In this document: positions 24,784 to 34,019 of the stretch, one piece after another
How positions within the stretch are numbered: position 1 is the stretch's first letter
Layout: the number at the start of each line of letters is the position of its first letter
Source of the DNA: Ruminococcus sp.
GTDB lineage: Bacteria > Bacillota > Clostridia > Oscillospirales > Ruminococcaceae
DNA length: 47,007 nt
Reading direction: 5' to 3'
Assembly: GCF_024691275.1 (NCBI RefSeq)
Contig: NZ_JAILNU010000006.1
Location: forward strand, 1 to 47,007
Made by a program: the position numbers and the translations under genes
The notes under the pieces: model-generated
Database searches by the model: none
Seen by the model: the letters and a program-made list of their open reading frames with translations, nothing else
Told to the model about the DNA's origin: nothing

Positions 24784-26403
24784 ATGAGCGAAAATCAGGT
24801 AAACAACCCTGTACAGGCAGAGGAAGAGCCTGCGCAGGATATAAATATACTCAAGAAGGACAGAATGGATAAGCTTGCTGACCTCAAGGAGCTTGGCAAG
24901 GATCCTTTCCAGATCACAAAGTATGACGTAACAGGTCACGCTGCTGACTACAAGAAGGAGTTCGAGGCTAAGGAAGCCGAGATACTCGCAGCTGTAGGCG
25001 ATGACGAGGAGAAGAAGGCTGCTGAGCTGGAAAAGCTCAACGCTAATATTATCCGCATCGCAGGCCGTATCATGAGCTGGAGAGATATGGGCAAGGCTAA
25101 CTTCATTGATGTACGCGACGCTTCCGACCGTATACAGGTATACGTTCGTTCAAACGATATCGGAGCCGACCTCTTCAAGGAATTCAAGAAGAAGTGGGAT
25201 ATCGGCGATATCATCGGCGTTGAAGGCTATGTATTCAGAACTCGCAAGGGCGAGATATCCATACACGCTAAGAGCATCACTCTCCTCACAAAGTCACTCC
25301 TTCCGCTCCCTGAAAAGTGGCACGGTCTGAAGGACACCGATACAAGATACCGTCAGCGTTACACTGACCTTATCATCAACCCCGAGGTAAAGGATACTTT
25401 CGTTAAGCGTTCAAAGATAATCGCTTCTATCAGACGTTACCTCGATAATCAGGGCTTTATGGAAGTCGAGACTCCTATGCTCGTTTCCAATGCAGGCGGT
25501 GCTGCTGCAAGACCTTTCGAGACTCACTACAACGCTCTCGACGAGGAAGTAAAGCTCCGTATCAGCCTTGAGCTCTACCTCAAGAGACTTATCGTCGGCG
25601 GTCTTGAAAGAGTTTACGAGATCGGCAGAGTTTTCAGAAACGAAGGCGTTGATACACGTCACAACCCTGAGTTCACTCTTATGGAGTTATATCAGGCATA
25701 TACAGACTACTACGGAATGATGGATCTCACCGAGAATATGTTCCGTCACGTTGCTCAGGAAGTTTGCGGAACTACCTGCGTGCCTTACGGCGAGTACATG
25801 ATCGACCTGGGCAAGCCTTTCGAGAGACTCACCATGATCGACGCTGTAAAAAAGTACTCGGGAGTTGACTTCAGCGAGATCAAGACTCTCGAAGAAGCTC
25901 GCAAGATAGCGGACGAAAAGGGTGTAGAGTACGAAGACCGCCACAAGCGCGGCGATATCCTCAACCTCTTCTTTGAGGCTTATGTTGAGGAGCACCTCAT
26001 TCAGCCAACTTTCATTATGGATCACCCGATCGAGATATCTCCTCTTACAAAAAAGAAGCCCGATGCTCCTGATTATGTTGAGCGTTTCGAGCTCTTTATC
26101 ACAGGCCGTGAGATGTGCAACGCTTACTCAGAGCTCAACGATCCTATCGACCAGCGTGAGCGTTTCAAGGCTCAGGAAGAAGCTCTCAGCCAGGGCGACG
26201 AAGAAGCTAACCGCACAGACGAGGACTTCCTCCGCGCTCTCGAGATCGGTATGCCTCCAACAGGCGGTATCGGCTATGGTATCGACCGTCTTGTTATGCT
26301 TCTCACAAACAGCGCATCTATAAGAGATGTACTCCTCTTCCCGACTATGAAGAGCCTGCCTGCTAATAATGGCAGAAATACACAGGAAATCAGCGAAGAA
26401 TAA
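24784..26403 (+). CDS. lysS: Lysyl-tRNA synthetase, class II
   Basis: A 539-residue class II synthetase. An N-terminal variable helix (about 1-60) leads into the OB-fold anticodon-binding domain (about 85-190); motif 1 lies around FMEVETPML, motif 2 in YEIGRVFRNEGVDTRHNPEFT, and motif 3 in GGIGYGIDRLVML. The ending past motif 3 is slightly longer than usual. AAAGGA lies a few bases upstream of ATG. No T-box or other leader is visible, since it is transcribed with greA. A folded repeat element follows the stop. Confidence 0.96.
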   Translation: MSENQVNNPVQAEEEPAQDINILKKDRMDKLADLKELGKDPFQITKYDVTGHAADYKKEFEAKEAEILAAVGDDEEKKAAELEKLNANIIRIAGRIMSWRDMGKANFIDVRDASDRIQVYVRSNDIGADLFKEFKKKWDIGDIIGVEGYVFRTRKGEISIHAKSITLLTKSLLPLPEKWHGLKDTDTRYRQRYTDLIINPEVKDTFVKRSKIIASIRRYLDNQGFMEVETPMLVSNAGGAAARPFETHYNALDEEVKLRISLELYLKRLIVGGLERVYEIGRVFRNEGVDTRHNPEFTLMELYQAYTDYYGMMDLTENMFRHVAQEVCGTTCVPYGEYMIDLGKPFERLTMIDAVKKYSGVDFSEIKTLEEARKIADEKGVEYEDRHKRGDILNLFFEAYVEEHLIQPTFIMDHPIEISPLTKKKPDAPDYVERFELFITGREMCNAYSELNDPIDQRERFKAQEEALSQGDEEANRTDEDFLRALEIGMPPTGGIGYGIDRLVMLLTNSASIRDVLLFPTMKSLPANNGRNTQEISEE

Positions 26404-26409
26404 AACACT

Positions 26410-26539
26410 CGGGCGGCATAAGCATGGTGCTTATACAGAAACTTTACACGAATTTATCGGGGGAACCTTTCTGAGGAAAGGTTTTCCTCAATATCTCACG
26501 TAAAAACTTCTGTATCAGCACTGACCTTAATGCCGCCTG
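26410..26539. repeat. Multi-stem structured repeat element
   Basis: A 10-bp outer stem (CGGGCGGCAT at 26410-26419 pairing with 26530-26539, one G:T) encloses three further helices: ATAAGCA-TGG-TGCTTAT, a TACAGAA/TTCTGTA stem, and AACCTTTC-TGAG-GAAAGGTT nested in the latter. Such regular folding in a gap suggests a repeat RNA or a non-autonomous mobile repeat. It starts 7 bases after lysS and ends 22 before the next ATG, so it lies within the transcript between them. Confidence 0.65.
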
Positions 26540-26560
26540 TTATCTTAAAAGGAAATATCT

Positions 26561-27475
26561 ATGAAAGACAAGGATAAAACCAATATCCCCGATCCCGACA
26601 GCGAAGACAAAAAGCTCGATATACAAAAAAGCGTCTTCCAGGTCAATAAGGAGCTCCGTCAACAGCAGGAGGACAAACTCAAAAAACAGCAGGAGGAGCT
26701 CGAACGCCAGTACGCCGAGCGTGAAAAGAAAAAACGCGAGGAATACGAAAAACAGCTCCAGAATGAACGCATAGAGCTTATGCGCATGAAGCAGGGGCTC
26801 ATAGATGAAAGCGAGACCATCAAGGAGGAACAGCCCGAGGAAATAAAGCTGTCGTTACCTAAAAAGATCGGCAATTTCTTCTTCCATAACAAGTGGTGGC
26901 TGGGTATTGGTGCGTTCTTCGTGTTCCTCATCTCGTTCCTGTTATACGACCTGCTGTCGAAGCCGAATCCTGACATGGTAATTCTCATGCTGTGTCCGAA
27001 CGAATCTATCAGCTCGTCGGTATATCTGGAAAGCTATTTCTCGGAACTCGGCATTGACTCCAACAATAACGGAAAAGTCCTCGTGTCGGTATACTATATC
27101 CCCTACAGCGACGACGAGTACCAGAACTACACAAAGGGAGTAACAAACAAGCTCACCACCTTCCTCAACAATGCAGACGGAGTTGTCATTATCGGCGATA
27201 AAACAACTGTTACCGATCTGCTTGTGCCCGAGGAGTCACTTGTGGATCTCAGCAAGATATACCCCGATAATCCCCATGTAAAGGACTACTACTTCTATCT
27301 GAAGGATACGGATTTTGCACAGCGTCTGGGCATTCCCGATTCCGAGATACCTGATGATCTGTATTTTGCGATCCGCAAGCCGAAGGATCTCATCAATTCA
27401 AGCAAGGAAGATATGCAGGCGACATACGACAAGGACTTCCCTGTTTTCAACAAAATAGTAAACGATCTCACATAA
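26561..27475 (+). CDS. Hypothetical coiled-coil membrane protein
   Basis: A 304-residue protein I cannot assign to a family. Residues about 25-95 are a highly charged coiled coil (Gln, Glu, Lys and Arg in heptad-like runs), predicted cytoplasmic. A single transmembrane helix (WWLGIGAFFVFLISFLLYDLL, about 111-131) follows. The outer part (about 135-304) is mixed alpha/beta, acidic and Tyr-rich, with the run VVIIGDKTTVTDLLVPEESL. No catalytic motif is evident. AAAAGGAAA precedes ATG; a bidirectional terminator follows. Topology suggests a structural or membrane-organising protein; that is inference. Confidence 0.75.
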   Translation: MKDKDKTNIPDPDSEDKKLDIQKSVFQVNKELRQQQEDKLKKQQEELERQYAEREKKKREEYEKQLQNERIELMRMKQGLIDESETIKEEQPEEIKLSLPKKIGNFFFHNKWWLGIGAFFVFLISFLLYDLLSKPNPDMVILMLCPNESISSSVYLESYFSELGIDSNNNGKVLVSVYYIPYSDDEYQNYTKGVTNKLTTFLNNADGVVIIGDKTTVTDLLVPEESLVDLSKIYPDNPHVKDYYFYLKDTDFAQRLGIPDSEIPDDLYFAIRKPKDLINSSKEDMQATYDKDFPVFNKIVNDLT

Positions 27476-27476
27476 C

Positions 27477-27510
27477 AAAAACGGAGCTTTGTGAATACAA
27501 AGCTCCGTTT
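27477..27510. terminator. Bidirectional terminator
   Basis: AAACGGAGCTTTGT pairs with ACAAAGCTCCGTTT between two convergent genes (ends at 27475 and 27524). Confidence 0.9.
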
Positions 27511-27523
27511 CTGTTTATCAATA

Positions 27524-28615
27524 TCAAAACACAAGATACTCGATGACAGAGTTCGACATAAGAAAGCCCTTTGTCGTCAGCCAAACGCGCTCGCCGTCGG
27601 TTTCTGCATAGCCGTCCTTTAAAAGGGGCGGAAGTTTTCTCAGTATCTCTCCCCTGTGCTCCTCCGCATCGGACAAAAGGAGTCCCTCTTTCAGTCTCAG
27701 TCTCAGCATGGCGAACTCCTCAAAACCGCAGGGGCTTTCGTCCGTGACCGTTACATTCTGCACGGGACTGCTCACAAAATCCGCAATATCACGCTCGACT
27801 GCGAAACGCTTTCCCTTATAGCAGGAATGAGCCGCAGGACCTATGCCGAGATAGTCCATGCACTTCCAGTAACGGCAGTTATGGCGGCTCTCGAAGCCGT
27901 TTTTCGCAAAGTTCGACACCTCATACTGCATGAAGCCGTGATTTTCAAGAAGTTCCACCATTTGCAGATAAAGCTCTGCGGAAGCGTCCTCATCGGGAAG
28001 TCGGCTTCTTATCTCCTCGCAGTCGAAAGCAGTTCCGTTCTCGGTTTTCAGAATATACGCGGAGATATGCTGTATCGGCAAAGCTGCCAGACGCTCAATG
28101 GAGTACCTGAGTGCTTCGGGCTTCTGGTCGGGAAGAGCTGCCATGAGGTCGCAGGATATATTCTCAAAGCCTGCCGCAGCTGCATCGAGCACAGCCTGCT
28201 CCGCTCTTGCCGCAGTATGCAAACGTCCCAGCGTCCTTAGCTCATCATCTATCATGGACTGAACACCGATCGAAAGGCGGTTCACGCCGATATTTCGCAG
28301 TTCCGAGAGTTTCTCTGCATTGAGCGTACATGGGTTGGCTTCGAGAGTTATCTCCGCTTTTTCATCAAGTCGGAAGCTCTTTCCTATTTCATTTATCATG
28401 CTGCCGATCTTCGAAGCCGCAAGCAGCGAGGGTGTTCCTCCGCCGAAATACACTGTATCAACAAGCTGTGAATCGTCCGCGTAATGTCGTATATTACGCA
28501 AAACTGCCGCGGCGTATCCCTCCGCAGCAGCTTTAGACCAGTTTACCGAATAAAAATCACAGTATGAACACTTCCTGCCGCAGAACGGCACATGGATATA
28601 TATACCGAGACTCAT
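27524..28615 (-). CDS. hemW: Radical SAM protein HemW
   Basis: A 363-residue radical SAM protein of the HemN/HemW group. The cluster motif CGRKCSYCDF (Cys 12, 16, 19; the third followed by Asp-Phe) is the HemW form. GGGTPS, ITLEANPCTL and the RLSIGVQS block are conserved; a C-terminal HemN-type domain completes it. Despite frequent labelling as coproporphyrinogen oxidase, HemW proteins act as heme chaperones and lack the fourth Cys of HemN. Its start overlaps the upstream membrane-protein gene by 4 bases. It is last in the lepA minus-strand operon, as in many Firmicutes. Confidence 0.92.
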   Translation of the reverse strand: MSLGIYIHVPFCGRKCSYCDFYSVNWSKAAAEGYAAAVLRNIRHYADDSQLVDTVYFGGGTPSLLAASKIGSMINEIGKSFRLDEKAEITLEANPCTLNAEKLSELRNIGVNRLSIGVQSMIDDELRTLGRLHTAARAEQAVLDAAAAGFENISCDLMAALPDQKPEALRYSIERLAALPIQHISAYILKTENGTAFDCEEIRSRLPDEDASAELYLQMVELLENHGFMQYEVSNFAKNGFESRHNCRYWKCMDYLGIGPAAHSCYKGKRFAVERDIADFVSSPVQNVTVTDESPCGFEEFAMLRLRLKEGLLLSDAEEHRGEILRKLPPLLKDGYAETDGERVWLTTKGFLMSNSVIEYLVF

Positions 28616-28956
28616 TTTTCGTATGCGTCGATGCGCAGTGTCTCCATCATTTTAAAGCAGAAACCGTTTACGATCTTGGGAACGATATACATATTGAGTA
28701 TCAGCGCCATTACTATCGGCACCTCATGGGTATCCCACCATACGCTGTCCTTGCCGTGCATGAAAACATAGACTACAAATATAAATGAAATAAGGAAATA
28801 TATAGCCGCAAATATCGTAGCTCCCTTACCGTTCACGCAGCGTTTTCCGCACTTCGGGCATACTCTGCCCTTTGATCTCATTGTCCCTGCCATTGCCTTT
28901 GTCAGCGGATTGAAGGTCTTCTCACCGCAGCATGGGCAGTTGTATATACTACTCAT
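28612..28956 (-). CDS. Zinc-ribbon membrane protein
   Basis: A 114-residue protein. Cys motifs CPCCG (about 7-11) and CPKCGKRC (about 33-40) form a probable zinc ribbon, followed by two transmembrane helices (about 48-66 and 80-96). The family is not one I can name. ATG follows AAAGGAATAAAT. It is translationally coupled to hemW by an ATGA overlap. Role unknown. Confidence 0.7.
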   Translation of the reverse strand: MSSIYNCPCCGEKTFNPLTKAMAGTMRSKGRVCPKCGKRCVNGKGATIFAAIYFLISFIFVVYVFMHGKDSVWWDTHEVPIVMALILNMYIVPKIVNGFCFKMMETLRIDAYEK

Positions 28957-28958
28957 AT

Positions 28959-29384
28959 TTATTCCTTTCCTTCCACAGCTGTGGACTCGACTTCTATCGG
29001 TTCAAGCTCTTTTGCGAGCTTAGTCAGCGGAACTTCGCCTGCAAGCTTTGGTGTAAGTCCAAGGCGAGCAGCTTTCTTAGCCTTTCTGCGTGTCCTGAAC
29101 ATACTTATAAAGTCCTCGGGGTGGAGCACTATCAACGTAAGCAGCAGCACTCCCAGCGCGACGAATATATCTCCCATATTCTCATCGAAAACAAGTCCGA
29201 ATATGAGCAGGACTGCCGCTGTAACACAGAAGCCTGTTAGCGATATCTCCCTCAGCCTTATCCTTACAGCGCGGAGAACTCTGTCCGCCTTTGTATTCCT
29301 TTGCACAAACGGTTCGGCAGCAACTGTGATGATACTTGCGAAGCATATCATAACGATCGCTCCGAAAATGATATAATTTATCAT
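28959..29384 (-). CDS. Small membrane protein of unknown function
   Basis: A 141-residue protein with three hydrophobic helices (about 3-22, 50-70 and 72-86) and a basic then acidic cytoplasmic tail (RTRRKAKKAARLG followed by ELEPIEVESTAVEG). No recognised domain. GGGAGGC precedes the ATG; only 2 bases separate it from the next gene and 16 from lepA, so it belongs to the lepA-hemW operon. Confidence 0.68.
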   Translation of the reverse strand: MINYIIFGAIVMICFASIITVAAEPFVQRNTKADRVLRAVRIRLREISLTGFCVTAAVLLIFGLVFDENMGDIFVALGVLLLTLIVLHPEDFISMFRTRRKAKKAARLGLTPKLAGEVPLTKLAKELEPIEVESTAVEGKE

Positions 29385-29400
29385 ATAAAGCCTCCCGTTC

Positions 29401-31203
29401 TCAGCTGTCCAGCTTGAGAACGCTCATGAACGCCTCCTGTGGCACTTCTACCGTACCCAGCTGGCGCATACGCTTCTTACCTTCCTTCTGCTTTTCGAGC
29501 AGCTTCTTCTTACGAGTGATATCACCGCCGTAGCACTTGGCAAGAACGTCCTTGCGCATAGCCTTAACGGTCTCACGAGCGATTATCTTACCGCCGATAG
29601 CCGCCTGAATAGGCACTTCAAAGAGCTGACGCGGAATGTTCTCCTTGAGTTTTTCCGCTATTTTACGAGCTCTTGCGTAAGCCTTGTCGGTATGGATTAT
29701 AAAGCTCAGCGCATCGACTATCTCGCCGTTGAGGAGTATATCCAGCTTGACAAGCTTGCTTGGAACATATCCCATCATCTCATAATCGAATGATGCATAG
29801 CCCTTTGTGCGTGATTTGAGCACGTCAAAGAAGTCGTACACTATCTCATTGAGCGGCAGCTCGTAGTGAAGCTCGACACGGGTATCGTCGAGATACTTCA
29901 TGTCCTTGAAAACGCCGCGTCTGTCCTGACAAAGCTCCATGATATTGCCCACATAGTCCGACGGCGAGAGTATGCTCGCCTTGACCATAGGTTCTTCTGC
30001 GATCTGTATGAGCGCAGGGTCGGGATAGTTGGTAGGATTGTCGATATACTGCACCTCGCCGTTGGTGAAAGTGACTTTGTATATAACCGAAGGAGCAGTT
30101 GTTATCAGGTCGAGGTTGTACTCTCGTTCAAGACGCTCCTGAATTATCTCCATGTGGAGAAGTCCGAGGAAGCCGCAGCGGAAACCAAAGCCGAGAGCGA
30201 TAGAGGTCTCGGGCTCGAACGACAGCGATGCGTCGTTGAGCTGGAGCTTCTCCAGAGCTTCGCGGAGATCGCCGTACTTAGCGCCGTCAGCAGGATATAT
30301 ACCCGAGAATACCATGGGATTGACCTTGCGATAACCGGGGAGCGGCTCGTCGCAGGGGAACTCGTCATTAGTAACGGTATCACCCACCTGAGTGTCGCCG
30401 ATGCTCTTGATAGAAGCCGCGATATAGCCAACTTCACCTGCTTCGAGACTGCCGTTGTTCACAAGGTTCGTAGCGTCCATAAAGCCTGCTTCAACAACAT
30501 TGAAAACAGCTCCTGTAGCCATAAGGCGGATATTGTCTCCCACCTTAACCTTGCCTTCCTTTACGCGGACGTAGATGATAACGCCCTTGTAGGAGTCGTA
30601 ATAGCTGTCGAAAATAAGCGCTTTGAGGGGCTTTTCGGGATCACCCTTAGGCGCAGGGATATCGGTAACTATCCTTTCGAGAACCTCCTCGATGTTCACG
30701 CCCATTTTCGCAGAGATACGCGGAGCGTCCATAGCAGGGATACCGATGACGTTCTCCACCTCGTTGCAGACGCGCTCGGGGTCAGCCGAGGGCAGGTCTA
30801 TCTTGTTGACAACGGGGACGACTTCGAGATCGTGCTCGATAGCGAGATAGGTATTCGCAAGAGTCTGCGCCTCGATGCCCTGTGAAGCATCGACCACGAG
30901 GATCGCACCCTCGCAGGCAGCGAGAGAACGTGACACCTCGTAATTGAAGTCAACGTGACCGGGAGTGTCGATGAGGTTGAAGATATAGTCCTCGCCGTCC
31001 TTGGCAGTATACTTCAGGCGTACCGCACGAGCCTTGATAGTGATGCCGCGCTCACGCTCGATATCCATATTGTCGAGAAGCTGATCCTCCATATCGCGGA
31101 TAGCGACAGTTTCGGTCTTTTCGAGGATACGGTCGGCAAGTGTGGACTTACCGTGGTCTATATGTGCTATAATACAGAAATTTCTGATCTTATCGTTAGC
31201 CAA
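29401..31203 (-). CDS. lepA: Elongation factor 4 (LepA)
   Basis: A 600-residue translational GTPase that back-translocates or remodels stalled ribosomes. G1 AHIDHGKS, G3 DTPGHVDF and G4 NKID lie in the first 140 residues; the EF4-specific C-terminal domain, with [20 protein letters not shown], closes it. The true start is TTG at 31203 (MANDKIRN), giving the family's usual length; the ATG at 31236 has no ribosome site, while AAAAGAGG lies 6 bases before the TTG. First gene of the operon running to hemW. Confidence 0.95.
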   Translation of the reverse strand: MANDKIRNFCIIAHIDHGKSTLADRILEKTETVAIRDMEDQLLDNMDIERERGITIKARAVRLKYTAKDGEDYIFNLIDTPGHVDFNYEVSRSLAACEGAILVVDASQGIEAQTLANTYLAIEHDLEVVPVVNKIDLPSADPERVCNEVENVIGIPAMDAPRISAKMGVNIEEVLERIVTDIPAPKGDPEKPLKALIFDSYYDSYKGVIIYVRVKEGKVKVGDNIRLMATGAVFNVVEAGFMDATNLVNNGSLEAGEVGYIAASIKSIGDTQVGDTVTNDEFPCDEPLPGYRKVNPMVFSGIYPADGAKYGDLREALEKLQLNDASLSFEPETSIALGFGFRCGFLGLLHMEIIQERLEREYNLDLITTAPSVIYKVTFTNGEVQYIDNPTNYPDPALIQIAEEPMVKASILSPSDYVGNIMELCQDRRGVFKDMKYLDDTRVELHYELPLNEIVYDFFDVLKSRTKGYASFDYEMMGYVPSKLVKLDILLNGEIVDALSFIIHTDKAYARARKIAEKLKENIPRQLFEVPIQAAIGGKIIARETVKAMRKDVLAKCYGGDITRKKKLLEKQKEGKKRMRQLGTVEVPQEAFMSVLKLDS

Positions 31204-31282
31204 TGTTTTACCTCTTTTCAAAACATATTTACTCATGATAATTATAACAGAAACGGCGCGGTTTGTAAAGAGTTTTGCGGCA

Positions 31283-31319
31283 TAAAAAAGAGCGGACACA
31301 AAGTCCGCCCTCAGTTTTT
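31283..31319 (-). terminator. Terminator of the peptidoglycan-binding gene
   Basis: On the minus strand GGGCGGAC-TTTGT-GTCCGCTC runs into TTTTTT, nine bases after the stop at 31328. It lies close before lepA. Confidence 0.85.
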
Positions 31320-31327
31320 ATTAAAAC

Positions 31328-31783
31328 TTATCTATATCTGTTGTTATGTTCTTCTATAGCTTTATCAATAAGTCTGTTTATCTTGCGAACTGTAATTCTG
31401 CCTGCATAACCGTCAGCATCTACTGCACCAATATTTTTATAAACCTTAGCCTGAATATATTTAACTGACTTTATTGTGTTCGGACCATAGTATCCATCAA
31501 CTATCAGCCTTTTACTTCTGTCAAAATTCAGATTTTCGATAACGAAGTTAATAGCTGACTGAATCCATTTTACTTCATCGCTACAAGCGTAAGGATTATA
31601 GTATCCATTTGCTCTTGTAGGCTCAGGATACTGCTGAAAATATGTATCATAGTTACCAGATGCTGATGCGGTCAGTGTATTTTCACTGAAAACTGATACA
31701 TTATTTGATACTGCTGGTGCAAGTGTAAGCGCACACATAACTGCTGCTGATGTAACAACAAATGCTCTTTTAATTTTGTTCAT
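31328..31783 (-). CDS. Secreted peptidoglycan-binding protein
   Basis: A 151-residue secreted protein: signal peptide (FVVTSAAVMCALTLAPAVS), a short linker, then a PF01471-like peptidoglycan-binding fold (about 65-140) with VKWIQSAINFVI, LIVDGYYGPNTIKSVKYIQ and DGYAGRITVRKI, the classical repeated pattern of the family. There is no catalytic domain, so it probably binds wall or cell-surface sugar without cutting. It has its own promoter and terminator, thus monocistronic. Its Lys/Asn-rich codon use is slightly more A+T-rich than the neighbours, possibly horizontal. Confidence 0.82.
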   Translation of the reverse strand: MNKIKRAFVVTSAAVMCALTLAPAVSNNVSVFSENTLTASASGNYDTYFQQYPEPTRANGYYNPYACSDEVKWIQSAINFVIENLNFDRSKRLIVDGYYGPNTIKSVKYIQAKVYKNIGAVDADGYAGRITVRKINRLIDKAIEEHNNRYR

Positions 31784-31858
31784 TGATATAAACCCTCTTT
31801 AAATTAGTAATGTTAAAATTGGTATGTTTTGTAAAAAGTGCACTAAATTACAGTTATT

Positions 31859-31887
31859 ATTATAGCATAGATATTGCTGTTTGTCAA
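31859..31887 (-). promoter_or_regulatory. Promoter of the peptidoglycan-binding gene
   Basis: On the minus strand TTGACA, 17-bp spacer, TATAAT: full consensus, about 75 bases before the ATG. Confidence 0.9.
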
Positions 31888-31960
31888 GTTCTTTAAATTT
31901 AAATAAATAATAATACAATAGTAATTAACAAATATTAAATCATACAAAAAATTGACGGAT

Positions 31961-31990
31961 AAAAAATAAGGGCGGATAATATCCGCCCCT
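31961..31990 (-). terminator. Terminator of the GH5 gene
   Basis: On the minus strand GGGCGGAT-ATT-ATCCGCCC followed by TTATTTTTT, 14 bases past the stop at 32005. Confidence 0.9.
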
Positions 31991-32004
31991 ACACATAGTA
32001 TCAA

Positions 32005-33867
32005 TTATGCTTTTCCGGCGATAGATCTCTTGCCGAGGAGGAACTCCTGGATAGCCAGAGCGTCCTCGGTAGTAACTCCCTTGCTTGTGCCGGGGATATC
32101 AGCGTTATTCTGACCCTGAACAGTGATATGTGTCTTTTCAGTACCAGTTATGCTGTACTTGTCAGGATTTGCAAGACTCTGCATTACGAGAACAACGTCA
32201 CCCATGTCAACGCTTCCGTCGCAGTTAGCATCGCCGAGCTTAACGTCCTTGACCTCGGTAGTAACTGTTGTAGTGGTACTGCTTGTAGTAGTGGTATTGC
32301 TTGTAGTAGTGGTATTGCTTGTAGTAGTTGTCTGCTTTGAAGTAGTCGTTATAGTCGCAGATGTGGTAGTAGTAGTGATCTTAGGCTGGTCACTGCCATT
32401 TTTACCACCGTCCATATTGCTGCCCTCGCCTGAAGCCACGAAGTCGCCCAGTGAAACGCCGTTGCCTGCTGTTCCGAGCGGTATCTTGTGGTCAAGGCTT
32501 ATGTACTTGCCGCTCTTTGTCTGCCAGAGTGAAGGCTCAACGAATTCGTACTTCTCGTCGTCCCACTTCTGGAAGTTATCATACATAAGTCCGCCTGTAT
32601 CCGATGAATTCTCATTGAAGCACCAGAATGTGTGGTGGATACGCTTCTTTATCATGTAGTCACGCAGAGTTGTGAGCCAGTGAGTATTTGCACCTGACGG
32701 GTCATTCTCCTTGTCTATGAAGCCGCCCCATTCGCCCATGAGCAGCGGAGCCTTATGCTCCTCAACAAGATATGCCCATGTGTCGTACCAGTACTCTTTA
32801 AGGAGAGACTCCTCGTCGAATTTATAGCTTGTCCAGTTTGGCTTTGTGCCTGTTAAGTGGAACCACTCCTGCTCATATACAAACGGACCGTAGTCGTGAG
32901 GAGAATATACGAGCTGGCTCTGGCTTGAACCAAGATCTACAGGGAAATCCTTTGCGCCGCGGAAGTTAGCTCCCCACCATGCGCCGTAATACGGCTGATA
33001 CTCGGACTCGCCGTAGTGAGCATAGTCAGTAGATGGTGAATTCCAGTCGAATCCCTTTTCGATCTTCGGGTAAACCTCGATACCCTCTACCATTATGAGG
33101 AGGTTAGGGTTCTTATCGAGGCACGCCTTAGCACCCTTTTCAGCACCGTAGCGCCAGTTATTGGCATCTGAGGAACCGTCCCATTTTGCAAAGCTGCCCT
33201 CGTCCTTTTTGCCGTGGGGTTCGTTCTTCAGGTCGATAGCGATAATGGTATCGTCGTCCTTGTAGTAGTCTGCGAACCATGCAAGTGCATCGAGCCAGTC
33301 CTTCTCGGAAAAGTTATTATCGTACCAGAGCGGAAAATTATGACCAGCGGAATTTGTGGTAGCGCAATGGATATCCATCATTATCTTGATGCCGTCCTCT
33401 TTGCACCATTCAACTACCTTGTTCCAGATGTCAAAGCTGTACATAGGTGTACCGCCTTCAACGCCCTCTATGGTAAGCTCAGGATTTTTATACTCGTTGA
33501 GCTTGATTATTGGATCGGGCTTTCCTGCCTTCCACTGGAGAAGAATCTCTGTAGACATAGGTACACGGAGCAGATTGAAGCCGTGATCTGCGATAAGATC
33601 AAGACAGTGGTGAACGTTTGCCGACCATGCACCGTCAAATATCTGGCTGCCTACGTTGTAGCCGAACCAGTTTACACCTGTGAGCCATACCTCGTTGCCG
33701 TTCATATCAACGATCTGTGCTTTATCGTTGACATGGAGCCAGTCGTCGTGACAGTCATCTACAGCAACTGCGACATTAGTATCGCCGCTCTGAGCTGCTG
33801 TAGGAACAAATACTAATGCTGCGGCTGAAGCTGATGCAACGAGCTTCTTTAAAATTGATGTTGCCAT
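32005..33867 (-). CDS. GH5 endoglucanase with dockerin
   Basis: A 620-residue secreted cellulase. Signal peptide (about 1-35), GH5 catalytic domain (about 40-460) with WLTGVNWFGYN near its start, acid/base Glu 216 in DLKNEPHG and nucleophile Glu 379 in MGEWGG; sequence style is close to GH5_1 endoglucanases. A Thr/Ser-rich linker (about 495-545) leads to a C-terminal dockerin: the first calcium loop GDANCDGSVDMGD is canonical, the second (NADIPGTSKGVTTED) is shortened. The dockerin implies cellulosomal or surface attachment through a cohesin. ATG 33867 follows AGAGAGG; a frame reaching 33957 has no ribosome site. Own promoter and terminator. Confidence 0.93.
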   Translation of the reverse strand: MATSILKKLVASASAAALVFVPTAAQSGDTNVAVAVDDCHDDWLHVNDKAQIVDMNGNEVWLTGVNWFGYNVGSQIFDGAWSANVHHCLDLIADHGFNLLRVPMSTEILLQWKAGKPDPIIKLNEYKNPELTIEGVEGGTPMYSFDIWNKVVEWCKEDGIKIMMDIHCATTNSAGHNFPLWYDNNFSEKDWLDALAWFADYYKDDDTIIAIDLKNEPHGKKDEGSFAKWDGSSDANNWRYGAEKGAKACLDKNPNLLIMVEGIEVYPKIEKGFDWNSPSTDYAHYGESEYQPYYGAWWGANFRGAKDFPVDLGSSQSQLVYSPHDYGPFVYEQEWFHLTGTKPNWTSYKFDEESLLKEYWYDTWAYLVEEHKAPLLMGEWGGFIDKENDPSGANTHWLTTLRDYMIKKRIHHTFWCFNENSSDTGGLMYDNFQKWDDEKYEFVEPSLWQTKSGKYISLDHKIPLGTAGNGVSLGDFVASGEGSNMDGGKNGSDQPKITTTTTSATITTTSKQTTTTSNTTTTSNTTTTSSTTTTVTTEVKDVKLGDANCDGSVDMGDVVLVMQSLANPDKYSITGTEKTHITVQGQNNADIPGTSKGVTTEDALAIQEFLLGKRSIAGKA

Positions 33868-33906
33868 GTTTTTTCCCTCTCTTTTCAGCAAAAATATGAT
33901 AACTTC

Positions 33907-33935
33907 ATTATAACCTCTTTTTACACGGTTGTCAA
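33907..33935 (-). promoter_or_regulatory. Promoter of the GH5 gene
   Basis: On the minus strand TTGACA, 17-bp spacer, TATAAT; about 40 bases before the ATG. Fully consensus, implying strong expression or repressor control. Confidence 0.9.
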
Positions 33936-34019
33936 CGATATTTGCGTGTTTCCGCAATAATTGCAGCTTTTTATCATATTTTCACGATGCAAAGAAAAAG
34001 TTTGAATCAAAAGAGAGTA

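Noticed and set aside
24784-24830. T-box leader for lysS or argS
   Set aside because: lysS is 18 bases behind greA and argS 23 behind the DUF1934 gene; neither gap can hold one.
29866-30885. 339-residue plus-strand reading frame
   Set aside because: Complete shadow of lepA, whose motifs and length are unambiguous.
32123-32659. 178-residue plus-strand frame
   Set aside because: Antisense to the GH5 linker and dockerin; no start signal.
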